This document shows positions 1 to 36,559 of a stretch of DNA of 64,000 nt, one piece after another; position 1 is the stretch's first letter, and each line of letters begins with the position of its first letter. The stretch comes from Enchytraeus crypticus (Eukaryota > Annelida > Clitellata > Enchytraeida > Enchytraeidae): NCBI GenBank assembly GCA_905160935.1, contig CAJHZI010000463.1:434001-498000 (forward strand), given 5' to 3'. The notes below the pieces were generated by a model. It saw only the letters and a program-made list of their open reading frames with translations, was not told the DNA's origin and made no database searches. Made by a program: the position numbers and the translations under genes.

Positions 1-925
1 ACAACTGTAAGGGTTGTATGTGTCTGAACTTTAAATAGACCTAATTACTTTTTCTAATATACCTAATTATTTTTTCTAATAGACCTAACTACTTTTTCTA
101 ATAGACCTAATTACTTTTTTTAATAGACCGAACTACTTTTTATACAAGTTTTCCTGAGAAACTTTATGATAATTGTTAGTGTTTAAGAGATTTTTATCTC
201 GTATCTCCGTTTAATGCGCTGATAGTGTCTAATGCTCAATGGCTTGACTTTAACCTCACGGTAATTCATTACACGGAATAATTGCTATTTCTAGTAATAT
301 AATTATTGGAGTCAATTGCTATTTTAAGTCATTGTACCAAGATGGCATCTTTTGACAATGTAGATGTGGATATGAAGGTATTATAGAGGCATCACCTCCT
401 CACTGTCTGTGGATGTTTCAGACATTCTAAAACTTTACTGCGCAGTCATTGTATTGTAGCCTAATAGAAATCAAAATTGTAGCATCTCAATAAAGCTATA
501 CAGCACCTTTAGAATACCTTAAATGTAGACTGCGCAAAATAAGTTTGCATAACTCTAGCGTTGGATCTCTTTGAAAAATAAAATCCGCTGCATAACAAAA
601 ATTCTATACTACGGCATAATTAGCGTGTCTATTATTTTCTCTTATAATTTTAGACCAAGTGATTAAATTATAAGTTGTCTGTTGTGGGAATTCTAAAATG
701 TAAAAATCCCCGGGCCCCTAACATTTACTCCGTGCCCTTAATTTATGAGAAATAGATAATTTAAATACTTTGCTGTTCATGGGATCTCTATTGCTTTAAT
801 TCAAGAGGTTCCAGGTTCGCATATCCTGTGGGATCCTGCTTACTTTGACCACTGATTGGATCTAATGCTAGGACTAAAATCAATCTCGTAAATATATCTA
901 TTCACGCATATTTGCTGTGAACTAA

Positions 926-930
<5 letters not shown>

Positions 931-967
<37 letters not shown>
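931..967. repeat. (CT)n microsatellite
   Basis: Uninterrupted dinucleotide CT run of about 37 bases. Confidence 0.95.
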
Positions 968-968
<1 letters not shown>

Positions 969-1644
969 AGGCCATACTTTGATCTTAGTCAAACAGGCCC
1001 AGAATCGAACTACATAACTGAAAACGAGTAAAGCAGTGAATGAACAAAACTATAAAAAGCGACTTAATAATAAGATATGTCACCCACGAGCTTTAAGCAG
1101 ACGCGAGTATTAAAAGATTAAAATTTCCGTTCTGATTACAAAACATTCTATTATACGGTGTGCTCAACCTTTGTGAGGTTTGGCATCTCTTTGAGCAGAG
1201 TCTGCAGGAGACGTCACGGACATTGCCTTATGGCGAGAAACCCGACGTTAAATTCTTATTGATTGATTGGTTTGGTGCATCTCTTGGAATTTCGAGCCCC
1301 TCTAATCATTGATAGGGTTATATAGGCCCCTGCAATGTATTTAGTGTGCCATTCATCTCAAAATTTAATATCCCTAATAATGCAGTTTGAGAATAATTAA
1401 AATCTGGTTGAATATAAGATACACCACTGAACCTTTGAAAAATCACAGTAAATTAAAATTCAATTTAAAGTTTGGTTCTTTATTTTAAGAATTCTGAAAC
1501 GTAACTTGTTGATTCATTTTCAAAAGTTAAAATTTTAACATTTTTGTAAAAAGTTATAACTTAACGTTTAACTACTTCATTAGTTAAATAAGTTAACTAC
1601 TAAAAATGTCAGGGTCAATCACAGTGAGTATCACTACATGTAAC

Positions 1645-1805
1645 AGAAGGAAGAATGCAAGGGAAAAGAGCTAGAGGAAGACCAAGACACAGAATGTTTT
1701 ATGATTTTATAGCAAATTCATCTGTAGATAGTAAAAGATAGGCTGACGGTAGAATTGGTTGGAAGAGTTATATGCGATGGACCACCCGTTAGGCAGTGCA
1801 CTAAA
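1645..1805 (+). mobile_element. RTE-like LINE 3' fragment, decayed
   Basis: Conceptual translation recalls the 'EGRM.GKR.RGRPR' segment that follows the reverse transcriptase in many animal 'endonuclease-reverse transcriptase' LINEs. It ends with ggcagtgcacta, the terminal motif also seen at about 20600-20625 and in the 13366-13790 copy. The reading frame carries stops. This is a relic, and RTE-like is my best guess at clade. Confidence 0.55.
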
Positions 1806-2424
1806 ATAAGAAGACAGATGATATCAATTCTATGTAAAACCATGAGTCTATACTTTTAAATTTTCTAGGATAAAATTAACAATTCATCCTCGAACTGCTT
1901 GTACTAGCGGGATAGCACAGACCTTTAAGCTGAACATTACATTTTTATAGCATTGCTTTCTAACTATATCAAATAACGAGGATTAGATGATCACAGGTTG
2001 ATAACCTCTGTCAATGCTATAGCGACAAAGCCTGGGTTATATTCTGATCAGCAGACTTCTTAGACAGAAGAGTGTGTATCAGCATGACTGGATTAAAGTC
2101 ACCACCGCGGATAAGTCTATATAGGCCTACAGTTACCTTATAAGTATAATAATTTATACAGTATAGTTACTTTAACATTACGCTTGTTTGGGTCATCCAA
2201 CTTTATCAAGAAAGAATGAAATAGATTAATTTATTGTTTAAGTGTACGAGATAGACATTTGTACCCGCTTTAAAATTGGCTAAGAACAGCTGACTATTTT
2301 ATATTGATTTTTTAAAAATTTTGTCACCAACTCAATTGTATATAATTATAAGTAGGTCTACAAGAAGTACAAGTTAAATATAAAAATTAATCATTGCAAT
2401 TATTGCATAGCTTATCTCGTGTTG

Positions 2425-2705
2425 TTTTAGGGACGCTGAAGAATATACCGCTCGTAAACTGCACGTGTTGTAAGAGGCGACTGAGCAAAGAACCAAAGGA
2501 GGCGAAGGAAAACACCTAAGAATCCATATTATTCAAAGCTATGGGCTACATGAAGGTGTGGATAAGGCATAACCTTTTATGAAAGGATTACCTCGTTGAT
2601 CGATGATGTGCTCTTTATGGAAAGTGAAAAACATCATGGGAGTTGAAGTGTATGCCTTAGACCTGCCTCTTGGCAAAACACTAGAGAAAGATTGCATAGT
2701 TAAAA
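2425..2705 (+). mobile_element. SINE-like repeat, family R
   Basis: Starts with gggacgctgaagaata, includes a core like cgtgttgtaagaggcgactg, and ends with cctgcctcttggcaa. Related copies lie at 6845-7070 (-), 45475-45725 (+), 57300-57610 (+) and 62640-63015 (-). The core resembles the central domain of mollusc SINEs (from memory). The end resembles the 3' hairpin of the RTE-like LINE fragments in this window. No clear tRNA head was found. Confidence 0.6.
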
Positions 2706-3001
2706 CTAAATTTACAATTGTACATGTACATATTGTATTCATTTGATAATTTTGAATTAATATGCTTTAGAATAATCATGAGTTAAGTCAATGATAGGCT
2801 AACAAAAAACTGAAAGGGAATCAATGGATAGAATAAATTTCTACCATGTTGTTGATTACATAAGCTACATGCAATATGTTATTTGACGCCTTTTGTCTTT
2901 TGTTATTAATCAGCTACATACTTTACGTTCAGGTAACTTTGCAGATATAACATAAGTTGAATTATAAATTGAAGCGAGTGACAGCCAAAAACACTAGCAA
3001 G

Positions 3002-4576
3002 ATGATGTTTAGGATGCTACGCGGTGGAGGTACTCGAGGCTTAGCGATGGACCTACTTCTGTTGGCTGGCTTGATTTCTCTAGTCTTCGTCTTCCTCAAG
3101 AGACACGCGCTCTTCTCAGAGTCAGATAACGAGGTGGTGGTGTTCAACCAGCAGGGACTAGGGGCAGGTACCAACCGTGGTCTGAGCGAGAGCGCCATAG
3201 AGGCTAGAATAAAACAAATGGGTGATTTTAGATCCGATAAGTGCAAATCTGATAAATACAGCATTAAAGAATCAGTGAGCATCATATTGGACTTTGTCGA
3301 CTATCAGTTTTATAACCTGAAGACTACGATAGGCAGCATACTGCACGCTGGGACGAGCCTAGTGACCGAGATCATCGTGGTTGACGACGGTTCAACTCTT
3401 CAGTACATAATGGAAGAATGCGATCAGTTCCTGGCCACAGTACCTAACGTCAAGCTCATCAGGCACAGAGTTCAGCAGGGTCAGCTCAGGTCACGACTGG
3501 CAGGAATTGCCCAAGCCAGGGCAGACATTGTGGTGGTGCTAGACGTTAATGTGGTTGTCAGTAGAGGCTGGCTGGAGCCTCTGATAGATCTGCTGGTTCA
3601 GGACCCAAACACCATTGCCATGCCTCACTACGACGCCATCCATGATCCAGTCACTATGGAATATCGTTCCACCACTCTCAACCTCGTCGCGATTTGGACT
3701 TGGAATCTTGCAATCCAAATGCGTTGGTCCACTGATCCTCGCATTACTTCTGATACTAAATACATCATGTCGCCGGCTTTACACAGCAGTGCCTTTGCTA
3801 TTCGAAAGGCTTTTCTCGAAAAGGCTGGCTCGCTGGACAGCGGCATGGAAGATGGGGGCGGAGAATATCTGGACCTGTCGCTGAAAACCTGGTTTTGCGG
3901 AGGAAAGATCATGGTGGTGGCCTGCTCCAGAGTTGGAATACTAAATCTCTTTGCTCCCATAAAAGTCAAATCCAGGTATAATAAGATCTACATTATTCGA
4001 ACCTATCTGGGAGACTACACTGAGGCGGCATTTAATCTAAACGCTCTGAACTCTAAATCAACTAACCTACCATCACGTTCAGCGTCGTTAACCCTCGATC
4101 TAACCACCTGCCGCAATATCAACTGGTATCTGAAGGAAGTGAAGAACGAAACCAGATCTCCTTTCTCCGATGCGCTATATTTTGGCGCCTTGCGCGTTTA
4201 CAGTGGTCGTTGCGCTCGCTTTGACGCTCCTGACGGAAAGCTCGATCTTACTCCTTGCCCTGAACTCGACCCTAAGGACCCTCCCGTAGAGCTGACCACT
4301 ACTGGGCGCCTTAGGGTGAGTGACGGGCGCTGCCTCACCACAACCCCCACTGCCTACATCGTAGCTGAACTCTGCCAGACCAACGATACCAAGCAGGAGT
4401 GGCAGTACACAGATCGGTTTGAACTAGTCAACATCTGGTCGGGATTCTGCGCTAGACACGTGACCGACCCAGATAAGAGCACGAGTGAGGGCAGACAGAT
4501 AGCCATGGCTCAGGATTGCAAAGGGGCTCCGGCAAATGCCAACTCGTTTAAGCAGTGGTTCTTCATCAGCAGCTAG
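3002..4576 (+). CDS. Polypeptide GalNAc-transferase-like protein, probable pseudoenzyme
   Basis: Single-exon frame of 524 residues. The start is the ATG at 3002; the open frame extends upstream to 2957 but has no earlier ATG, and an in-frame stop lies at 2948. Residues 17-32 form a membrane anchor after a short basic tail, as in type II Golgi glycosyltransferases. A GT-A (GT27-like) domain follows: SVSIIL at 91-96, VVDDGS at 126-131, LRSRLAGIAQARADIVVVLD at 162-181, and a GGE...W.CGG region at 286-301. A ricin B-type lectin domain fills about 395-524, with repeats around SGRCARFD, SDGRCL and QWFF. Family members start mucin-type O-glycosylation on Ser/Thr. Here the Mn-binding DxH reads DVN (181-183), and the later VGH reads VGI (311-313), so transferase activity is doubtful. 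The lack of introns suggests either a retrocopy or an intronless subfamily. The frame is intact, arguing for selection. The family call is secure; activity is inference. Confidence 0.88.
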   Translation: MMFRMLRGGGTRGLAMDLLLLAGLISLVFVFLKRHALFSESDNEVVVFNQQGLGAGTNRGLSESAIEARIKQMGDFRSDKCKSDKYSIKESVSIILDFVDYQFYNLKTTIGSILHAGTSLVTEIIVVDDGSTLQYIMEECDQFLATVPNVKLIRHRVQQGQLRSRLAGIAQARADIVVVLDVNVVVSRGWLEPLIDLLVQDPNTIAMPHYDAIHDPVTMEYRSTTLNLVAIWTWNLAIQMRWSTDPRITSDTKYIMSPALHSSAFAIRKAFLEKAGSLDSGMEDGGGEYLDLSLKTWFCGGKIMVVACSRVGILNLFAPIKVKSRYNKIYIIRTYLGDYTEAAFNLNALNSKSTNLPSRSASLTLDLTTCRNINWYLKEVKNETRSPFSDALYFGALRVYSGRCARFDAPDGKLDLTPCPELDPKDPPVELTTTGRLRVSDGRCLTTTPTAYIVAELCQTNDTKQEWQYTDRFELVNIWSGFCARHVTDPDKSTSEGRQIAMAQDCKGAPANANSFKQWFFISS

Positions 4577-4869
4577 ATTGGCTGGCTTATCGTAGTATTA
4601 CACTGGTGCTTGTAGTCCTAGAGTCTTTTAGAAGTAGTGGTAACAGTTGTAACAACGCTTATTTATTCGCAACGTACAATTTTTTAATATAATATATCCG
4701 CACTAAATGGTTTAGTCCTAAAACAATGCTTTTGACAGCGATAATGGTAATATGCCCGACTGTTTATTCCTAGCAGTGACACTATCATTTTTTACAACAT
4801 TTTGTGAGTAATTATGATCAGGGTATCAAGCAGTCTTGATAGCTGACCTCATAAGTTTGTCCGTAGTTT

Positions 4870-4965
4870 CAAAAGGAATGATAATAATAATAAAGGTTTA
4901 ACGTTCTTTCCCTCATCAAGGGATGATGTCAGGGACGTCTCCACGGCACACATGATGTAACAAAA
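4870..4965 (-). mobile_element. Solo 3' tail of L2/CR1-type LINE or partner SINE
   Basis: Begins (AAT)n then aaaggtttaacgttctttcc and runs through atgatgtcagggacgtctcc. This matches the reverse complement of the 3' end of the LINE copies at 7417 and 61925. No coding part is attached. Confidence 0.7.
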
Positions 4966-5258
4966 CTCTAATCATTCCTATTATAATAGAGACACATTGT
5001 ATGTACCATCTATTAATTTAACGTACATCTATCTCTTTATGCTATATTAATTATATCTTTAAAGGATTTTTGTTGTTGTGTATATTCACTGTGTCTGACA
5101 ATTTTATATTTAAATTTACTTGTTTATTTAATTAATTTGCCATAAATTTGTTACATTATGACAACTTGTTAACGATGCAAAAAGCACAAGAACAAGGACG
5201 ATAGCTTTAGCAATCATTTTGTTGTTTATATTTGTATATTAATTATTAATTGGTTGTT

Positions 5259-5264
5259 AATAAA
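5259..5264 (+). terminator. Candidate poly(A) signal of the GalNAc-T-like gene
   Basis: First clean AATAAA on the plus strand outside a microsatellite downstream of the stop at 4576. It implies a 3' UTR of about 0.7 kb. Positional evidence only. Confidence 0.35.
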
Positions 5265-6202
5265 ATAATATATCAGTTCTAACGATATGAAATATGTTAC
5301 TAAAGCCAGGACGAGTGGCTATATATTCATAATCAATTAGCAAAAGTACTTGATGACGAGAATCTAAGCCATACTACAAATTTCTACGTAACTGAAACAT
5401 GTGATCCAGTCCATTTAGATCTTACTTTCTCTCCAACATACACTTTTCATTTTATGCCAATTGTTTTTAAGTGATGTATATGTACAACAGGAATGCCGCA
5501 GACATTTAATCCTTGAAACCATTTATTACTATTACAATCATTATTATAATTACTTTAATTATTAAATTATTGTTAAATGTTATAATCGCTAGAAGCATTC
5601 TATTAGATAGATTCTAATCTATTTTTTAGTGGGTTCACTAAAGTAAAATATAATATTAAATCAAACAATGACAGGGAACTCGCGTTGTATACAGCACAAT
5701 GCCTCTATTGTCCATGACCATCAGTCACGACCTAATGCTTCAGTCAGGTCAAATAAGCTGCGTATATATCATAATAAAAAACTATCTTAACAATTCTGCC
5801 ATTCTAGCGTAGAGTGGAGAGTTCAGAACACTCTATCATTAGAATAAATGTCAGTCAATCATTCAATCAATCAAATAATCCACCAACTAATCAATCAATC
5901 AATCAAACATACTATCATTTGAATAAATGTCAATCAACAATCAATCAATCAAATAAACACTAGATCAACTAATCAATCACGATTCATTAATACACACTTG
6001 AACTACTAGCTAAATGAAACAGTCTCGACTCTACACATCAGTTTGTAGCCTATAGTTCCATTCAACAGTTAACGGTTTAGCATCAGTCTGTTGCCTATAG
6101 TCACTGGTTTAGCATCAGTCTGTAGCCTATAGTGCCATTCAACAGTTACCGGTTTAGCGTGGCGTCTAAACAGTGATTAGCTTCGACAACGAGACGAGTG
6201 TG

Positions 6203-30908
<24,706 letters not shown>

Positions 30909-31496
30909 ATTTATCAGATTATTTTAACAAAACCTGTAAAATAATGCACTACGAATCAATTACAGTGCTAGACTACTACTAACTATATTAAACAAAACTT
31001 ATAGCCCGGCTAATACTGAGCGATATTATACAATCTCCAATAAAACATTATAAGACTAAAAACTTAGATCGGCAGCACTTTAAGTTCACTTCCTACAGTA
31101 ATAAAGGCGCGACATATACTTTACGATGTCTTTCTCTCGGAATAGCAGCAAGACTGGCGACACTAAATGAGCTGCAAATAAATACAAATAAAACCTAGTT
31201 TAATTGTAAACAATGAACGCATAGCATGCGTACTTCAATTCCAGTTCTTGCTTAGCCTCTTCTTGTTTAAACCCGAAAATATTCGTGAACAACAATAACA
31301 AGAAAACGGCTACAAAAATTTGGTATCTGTCTCTAGATTTAATACAGATCAATACAAAAACCAATATAATAAAGACTAATTTGCTATATAATAAAATTAC
31401 TACAATCGCAAACAAAATTAATACTATCTCTATTGACAATGCACTGCTCCTTTGGAAATAAAGTCAAGTTATAATTAATTATAGTTCATTATATTT

Positions 31497-31680
31497 CGTA
31501 TAATCAGTTCAGTGAATGTCCGACATTTTACTCTCAGATAAGAGCGGCTAGGTTTCGAACCCAGGAGAGTTCAATTAGATCACCAAGGAGGATCGCCTCT
31601 GAATTTTCAGTCCTTCATAGCTGTCATTTAGCATATAAATTATGATTTTACCGCTATACGTACGCGTACGCTACCTGCTT
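31497..31680 (-). mobile_element. tRNA-derived SINE, family T2
   Basis: Reverse-strand B-box gggttcgaaacc (read here as ggtttcgaaccc). The flank cagtgaatgtccgacatttt matches 19670-19700. Confidence 0.65.
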
Positions 31681-31929
31681 GTATATTGAGGCATTCGATG
31701 TAACGTAATCAGTCAATCAATAAGAATTTAAAATTCAATTCCTCGCCATAAGGCGATGTCAGGGGCGTCTCTTACATAATCTACAAATTAAGTTTACACA
31801 GGCGCCAAATAAGGCACAACACGATGACGACATAATGTTCAGCTACCACAAGAGAAAACGAGATCGCAACAGTGCATGTTCAAAACTATAAAGTAAATAA
31901 AATATATTATTTTGGTTAGTATTAGTATA

Positions 31930-32010
31930 ATTGATTTTCTGATTTTGGACTGCATGCACCGTTTTGGACGTTAGACCTATTCGAAAATGTCACAGATGAC
32001 AATACGCCCT
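31930..32010 (+). repeat. Family X relic
   Basis: Short diverged copy with ctgattttggactgcatgca and accgttttggac. Confidence 0.5.
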
Positions 32011-32026
32011 ACGTATAGCACTGGCT

Positions 32027-32135
32027 GGAGGCAGTGGCGATATCAGTATAAGATTTCCGACGGCGTATCAGTATATATGTGGGTTCAATTACAGGGCTCT
32101 CCAGTCACTGATATCAATTTCGGGAGATGAATTCT
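32027..32135 (+). mobile_element. tRNA-derived SINE, family T1, diverged
   Basis: Contains ggaggcagtggcgatatcag, gtgggttcaattacagggct and cagtcactgatatcaatttc in T1 order. Confidence 0.65.
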
Positions 32136-32445
32136 CCACCTGATCACAACAACCAAGGGCCACAACAAAAATATTAGGCCTTGACCTTAGATGTGTTTGT
32201 TTATTTACATTTTGAGGATTAGATGGTCAAACATATTTTAACAATTTTATCAAGTTTAGTAGATGACAAGATAGTGACCACTGGCCTGTCTAGCGATCAC
32301 CCGACTTTTATTTATTGCTAACTAAGTAGCCTTAATTGATTCTTTATTCATTTACTACTTACCCATAAAGAAGGTTTGTTGATGTAATGCATTTATAAGG
32401 CGTTTGTTGATATACAGAGATTGATATTCACGCTGTGGACGTATA

Positions 32446-35400
32446 ATGAATGAAAAACATAAACCAAATAGGCGCCAATCAGACCAGGCCTCTAGAACAA
32501 ATGAAACGCATAAGAGTGACAATCAGATAGCTACATCACTACATCAAACATTTAACAGTCAGTTTGTAAATTCAAATTCTGATGCCACTGGAGAAACTTA
32601 CACAATATCATCAAATATCAGCGACAGTAGCGGCGAACGAGAAAAAGTTGCTTCCGGTGTTAAGACAAAATCCTCTAGCAGAGATGTGACTAATTTAGCA
32701 AGACCACCTGCAAAAAATTCAGATGATTTCTATCGGCGCAGGATTAGCAGAACACCGGAAAGCATTGTATATTCTCGACTGCCGGAAGATGATAGAAGAT
32801 TGATTAGTGACTTTAGAACAGTTGTGGAAGGCGTTCATGACAAAATGTCTAGGCTTCGCCAACAAGTAGAACACAGGTGAGAATGTTCTTCTGTTAATAA
32901 AACATTATTTGATCCATTCTAGTCATCTATTGCAATTTTTTATCTAAGCTACATGTTTTTCATATTAATGCAAATTACCATACTTCTTCACTGGATTTTA
33001 TTTAGACTTGCTTTAGATTTAAATCTATAAGTATATAGTTCAAATTTTTGGTGGATGTTGTGTTTTTTGCACTGCTAGACTAGATCCTTTTCTCTGTTCA
33101 TGGAACTCCTAGCATACATGTTAAGCGTTATATATATATATACCCAGTATTAAATTTTTTCCTTAATTCTACATTGCTTGTTCTTCATTATTACTGCCAA
33201 ATAATTTCAAAAGTTATTGCCTTTTTTTATTTGCCAGACAAGATATTGATGATGGAGAGCTGGAAGAGAGGGTGGAGAGAATGGTGGAGTCTAGATTAGG
33301 TCGCTGGGTTGACCTATATCTTGATCCTGCTGTAAACGATGAACTAAGGTCAAGGTTACCAGGTCGGGGAAATAAAATGTATAACAGGAGACATATAAAG
33401 AAACCGTTGAAAGCTGCAGAAATGGAGGACTTGGAAAATCAATATGAATATGATCGCAGAGCTCAGAGTGACCAAGAGTTTAGTAATCTGCGTAACTACA
33501 GATCTGCTGAAATGGAAGATCTTAATCTGAGCGATAATGAAGTAATGTTTGCAAATAATAGGAAATCAGTTACAGGTCAGTATGTTTAGATGCTCTTTGA
33601 AAAGATTTGATTGAATATACGATGTATAAATAAATGTGTCCGTATATTTACATTTGTTTGGTTGCTTTCATGAATGTCAAAATGAGCAAAAAGACTTAAT
33701 TGAGAAAATGTATTCTTTGATACATAAGTATTATTTTTATTTGTTTGTACCTTTATGGATCATTAGCTTTTTTAGCTTTTTTATCTTAGAAGTGTATAAT
33801 CAAGGCAAGGTGCTAAATGATCAAAGTATTGGTTAATTTGTTTTTCTTGTTATTGTATTGAAGAGCTCTACCATCAACCGCATGATCACCGCAGACATGC
33901 CTATAGAGCTCGTGAACGTGCCATAAGAAATCCTACATACGATGACGGTTTTCATTTAACCCAACCGCAAGAGATGAGCGATGATTACAGGAGATTACGA
34001 GATTTTCATTATTCAATGGTTATTCGAAGTGGATTGGACATTCCTATTGATTCTTATGAGCGAGTTAGAGCAGCACGAGATAGAGTAGAGTTCCAGAATA
34101 ATGAGCCATTGAATAAACAAAAGCAAATCAGGTACATGAGCGAAAATGTACAAAGAGAAAATGGGCAAAATCAGCGCTATATTTTTAATCCTGGAAATGA
34201 CTACAGACTTTTACCAGAAAATGTAAGACAACATTTTCATGTTGATGAAGATGAAATTGCTAAACATCTACTAGGATCAAATCGTGTTTTGTCTAATCCA
34301 AATCGTGAACATTTGATAGCAGAATTGCCTTTTGATCAGACGAAATATTCAAATTCTGGAGTTCACACTGTATCAGCCAATCAAATTCTTAGAGATAGAC
34401 ACGGAGGTTTTGAGCATTACTTAGAAGTACCTCTCTCAAAGTATCAAAACTATCATGATCCCTACATTCATTCTAGTTACAGTAGTTTGATTAAGTTACC
34501 AAATATGCATTCAAGTGGACTTCATATGAATCCTCCAAACTATAATTCCATTTTACCTAGCGAATCAGGATTAGGTTTTCACAGTCAGAGTTTGCCGAGA
34601 GAACATTTTCCTTCTACGATAAATGTTGTAGCTTCGGATTATGGTAGATCTAGTGATCTAAGGCATAAATTAAGTGACAAATTAGTGGGTGGAGCTGTTA
34701 TGTCTGCTGATCATTTCGATGGGCTTTTGAAAATAGCATCTAGTAGCGGCATACCTGTCGAACCTTACAGTGGATTGACAGCGGTTACAACTAGCAATGA
34801 GTCAGCTTGGAGTGCAATATTATCAAATGATGTTTTGCGTGTCAATCTTTCAAATCGCTCTTTTCCTAGATCAGCTTCCTTTAGTGATGTTTCTAGAGGC
34901 TTGGATGTTAAAAATGATGAGAATCCACATAGGTTGATTCCAAGACAACAGTTATTGAACTCTAAGTCAGTACAGGTTGATTTTAATAGACACTTAATTG
35001 ATGGTACAAGTGAACGTATATCATTGCCTGGTGTTTTTCCATCATCGATGACTCCACAGATGCCTTCAGATTTTCATCAATATCGACAGGATAATGCCGA
35101 AGTCAGGAAATTCCATTTAATGCCGAAGTACTTATCTAAGACTCAGTCATTCCAGTCAATTCGTACTCGTTCTTTATCAGAACCAACTTTGTACTCGTCT
35201 GACTACTTTTCCACTCCAAAAGTGCCTGCTAGTTCATCAGTTGTGCAATTAAAAGGGATGACCATTTCAAAGTCAAATATATATTCTGCTCCAGGTTTTG
35301 AACCTAAAGAAAATTTATCATTTTCTCCTAAAGAAAGTGCTTCAGGAAACATTCCCAAACTCTCTGGGACAGCTGGTAACCACGGTGTTCCTGTTTACAA

Positions 35401-36408
35401 TTTGATAAATCTCAATCCTTATAATATGACTCTACCTCCAGCCGTATTAAAGTTTGCTCATGTAACAGATTCAGGTATACATCATGACACGATGAATATG
35501 AATGGGCCTCGAGTGAATAAACCTATCTATGCAGCTGAGAGTATAAATGATTCTAATTTGCTCATTCCTATTATAAGTGACATTGAAAATTCCAGAAGTA
35601 GTTTTCGGTCTTTTATGCAGAACAGTTTGCAGAAAGTTTCAGAAAATTCTGCTATTGCAACAGCTATGCCAAATTTGTCTGTGGTTCATTCAACTAGTAT
35701 TAATGAAACTCTACCATATCAGCGCCATAGTCAATCAATTGCATTCTCTCCAGAACTAAACGCTGATAAATTCGGGTTAAAGGTGGACAGTTCTCAATTT
35801 TATGAAGGAGATGCTAATACAAATCCTGATAATTTATGTACTGATGCTTCGCCATCTAACGTTGGCAACAGTTGGAGAAGAGTAGGAGGAGTTGACTCAA
35901 CGGTACAAGCTCTTCCTGTGGGGGAGAGGCCAAATAGTTTGCCTGAGAGACCGTTACCACTGAAGGGAAGGGTAAGCAAACAATTGAGCGGACAGATTTC
36001 GCTACTATTGACTGAACTGGATGCCGCGAAGGATCTAAATATTGTGGTGAGTTATAGTGATTAAGTTTGAACTGAACCTTCTTTGAATTTCTGAATAAAT
36101 TTTTGAAATGAATTAGGTACTGTAAAAAAGCTTTGTATGTTTTTATACATCTACTTAAATGTTTATACACATCTACTTTGTATGTTTATATGCATCTACT
36201 TAAATAGTCAGTTTGGCATGTTTAGTATTGAATGATTCCTTTAGTATTACTTTTGACCTGGGCTCGCCAGTCACTGACATCGCTTTCGAGTGAGGAAACT
36301 GACGTTGACATTTTATAATATCATTTGCATAATCTTGCATCTAATTCTACACAGAAGTGATTACATTTTGATATTATATATATATATATATATATATACA
36401 TATATATA

Positions 36409-36458
<50 letters not shown>

Positions 36459-36528
36459 GCATCTATATTAATATATATATATATATATATATCTATATAT
36501 ATATATATCTATTATATATATCTATATA

Positions 36529-36559
<31 letters not shown>

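Larger units (their letters stand above)
1..3001. other. Left intergenic flank, no gene seen
   Basis: AT-rich sequence without a convincing reading frame. It holds short degenerate repeats of 'agacctaattactttttct' at about 40-140, a (CT)n tract at 931-967, an RTE-like LINE tail at 1645-1805 and a SINE-like repeat at 2425-2705. A segment at about 779-860 (beginning tgggatctctattgct) resembles one at about 53660-53745, so it is an interspersed repeat. Short reading frames here use non-ATG starts and match nothing I know. Confidence 0.6.
4577..6202. other. Intergenic: 3' UTRs of two convergent genes
   Basis: The GalNAc-T-like gene (+) and EFTUD2 (-) converge here. The segment holds a LINE 3'-tail relic at 4870-4965, a candidate poly(A) signal at 5259-5264, and (AATC)n-rich sequence at about 5845-5985. 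A short duplicated block, 'agcatcagtctgtagcctatag' and variants, lies at about 6035-6140. No gene was found. Confidence 0.6.
31100..32445. promoter_or_regulatory. Head-to-head intergenic region (EFTUD2 - and coiled-coil gene +)
   Basis: The two start codons lie 1.54 kb apart on opposite strands. A relatively GC-rich patch (31085-31160) sits upstream of EFTUD2, and a possible 5'-UTR acceptor (TTTTACAG on the minus strand) lies just upstream of its ATG. The segment also holds a T2 SINE (31497-31680), a family X relic and a T1 relic. No TATA or other element can be named. A promoter role is inferred from position. Confidence 0.4.

Noticed and set aside
2957-3001. Upstream extension of the GalNAc-T-like frame
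   Set aside because: Begins with TTG; no ATG before 3002, and an in-frame stop lies just upstream at 2948.
31200-31439. 79-residue hydrophobic frame between the head-to-head genes
   Set aside because: Starts with TTG with no ATG near its start and is very AT-rich, so the hydrophobicity follows from T-rich codons.
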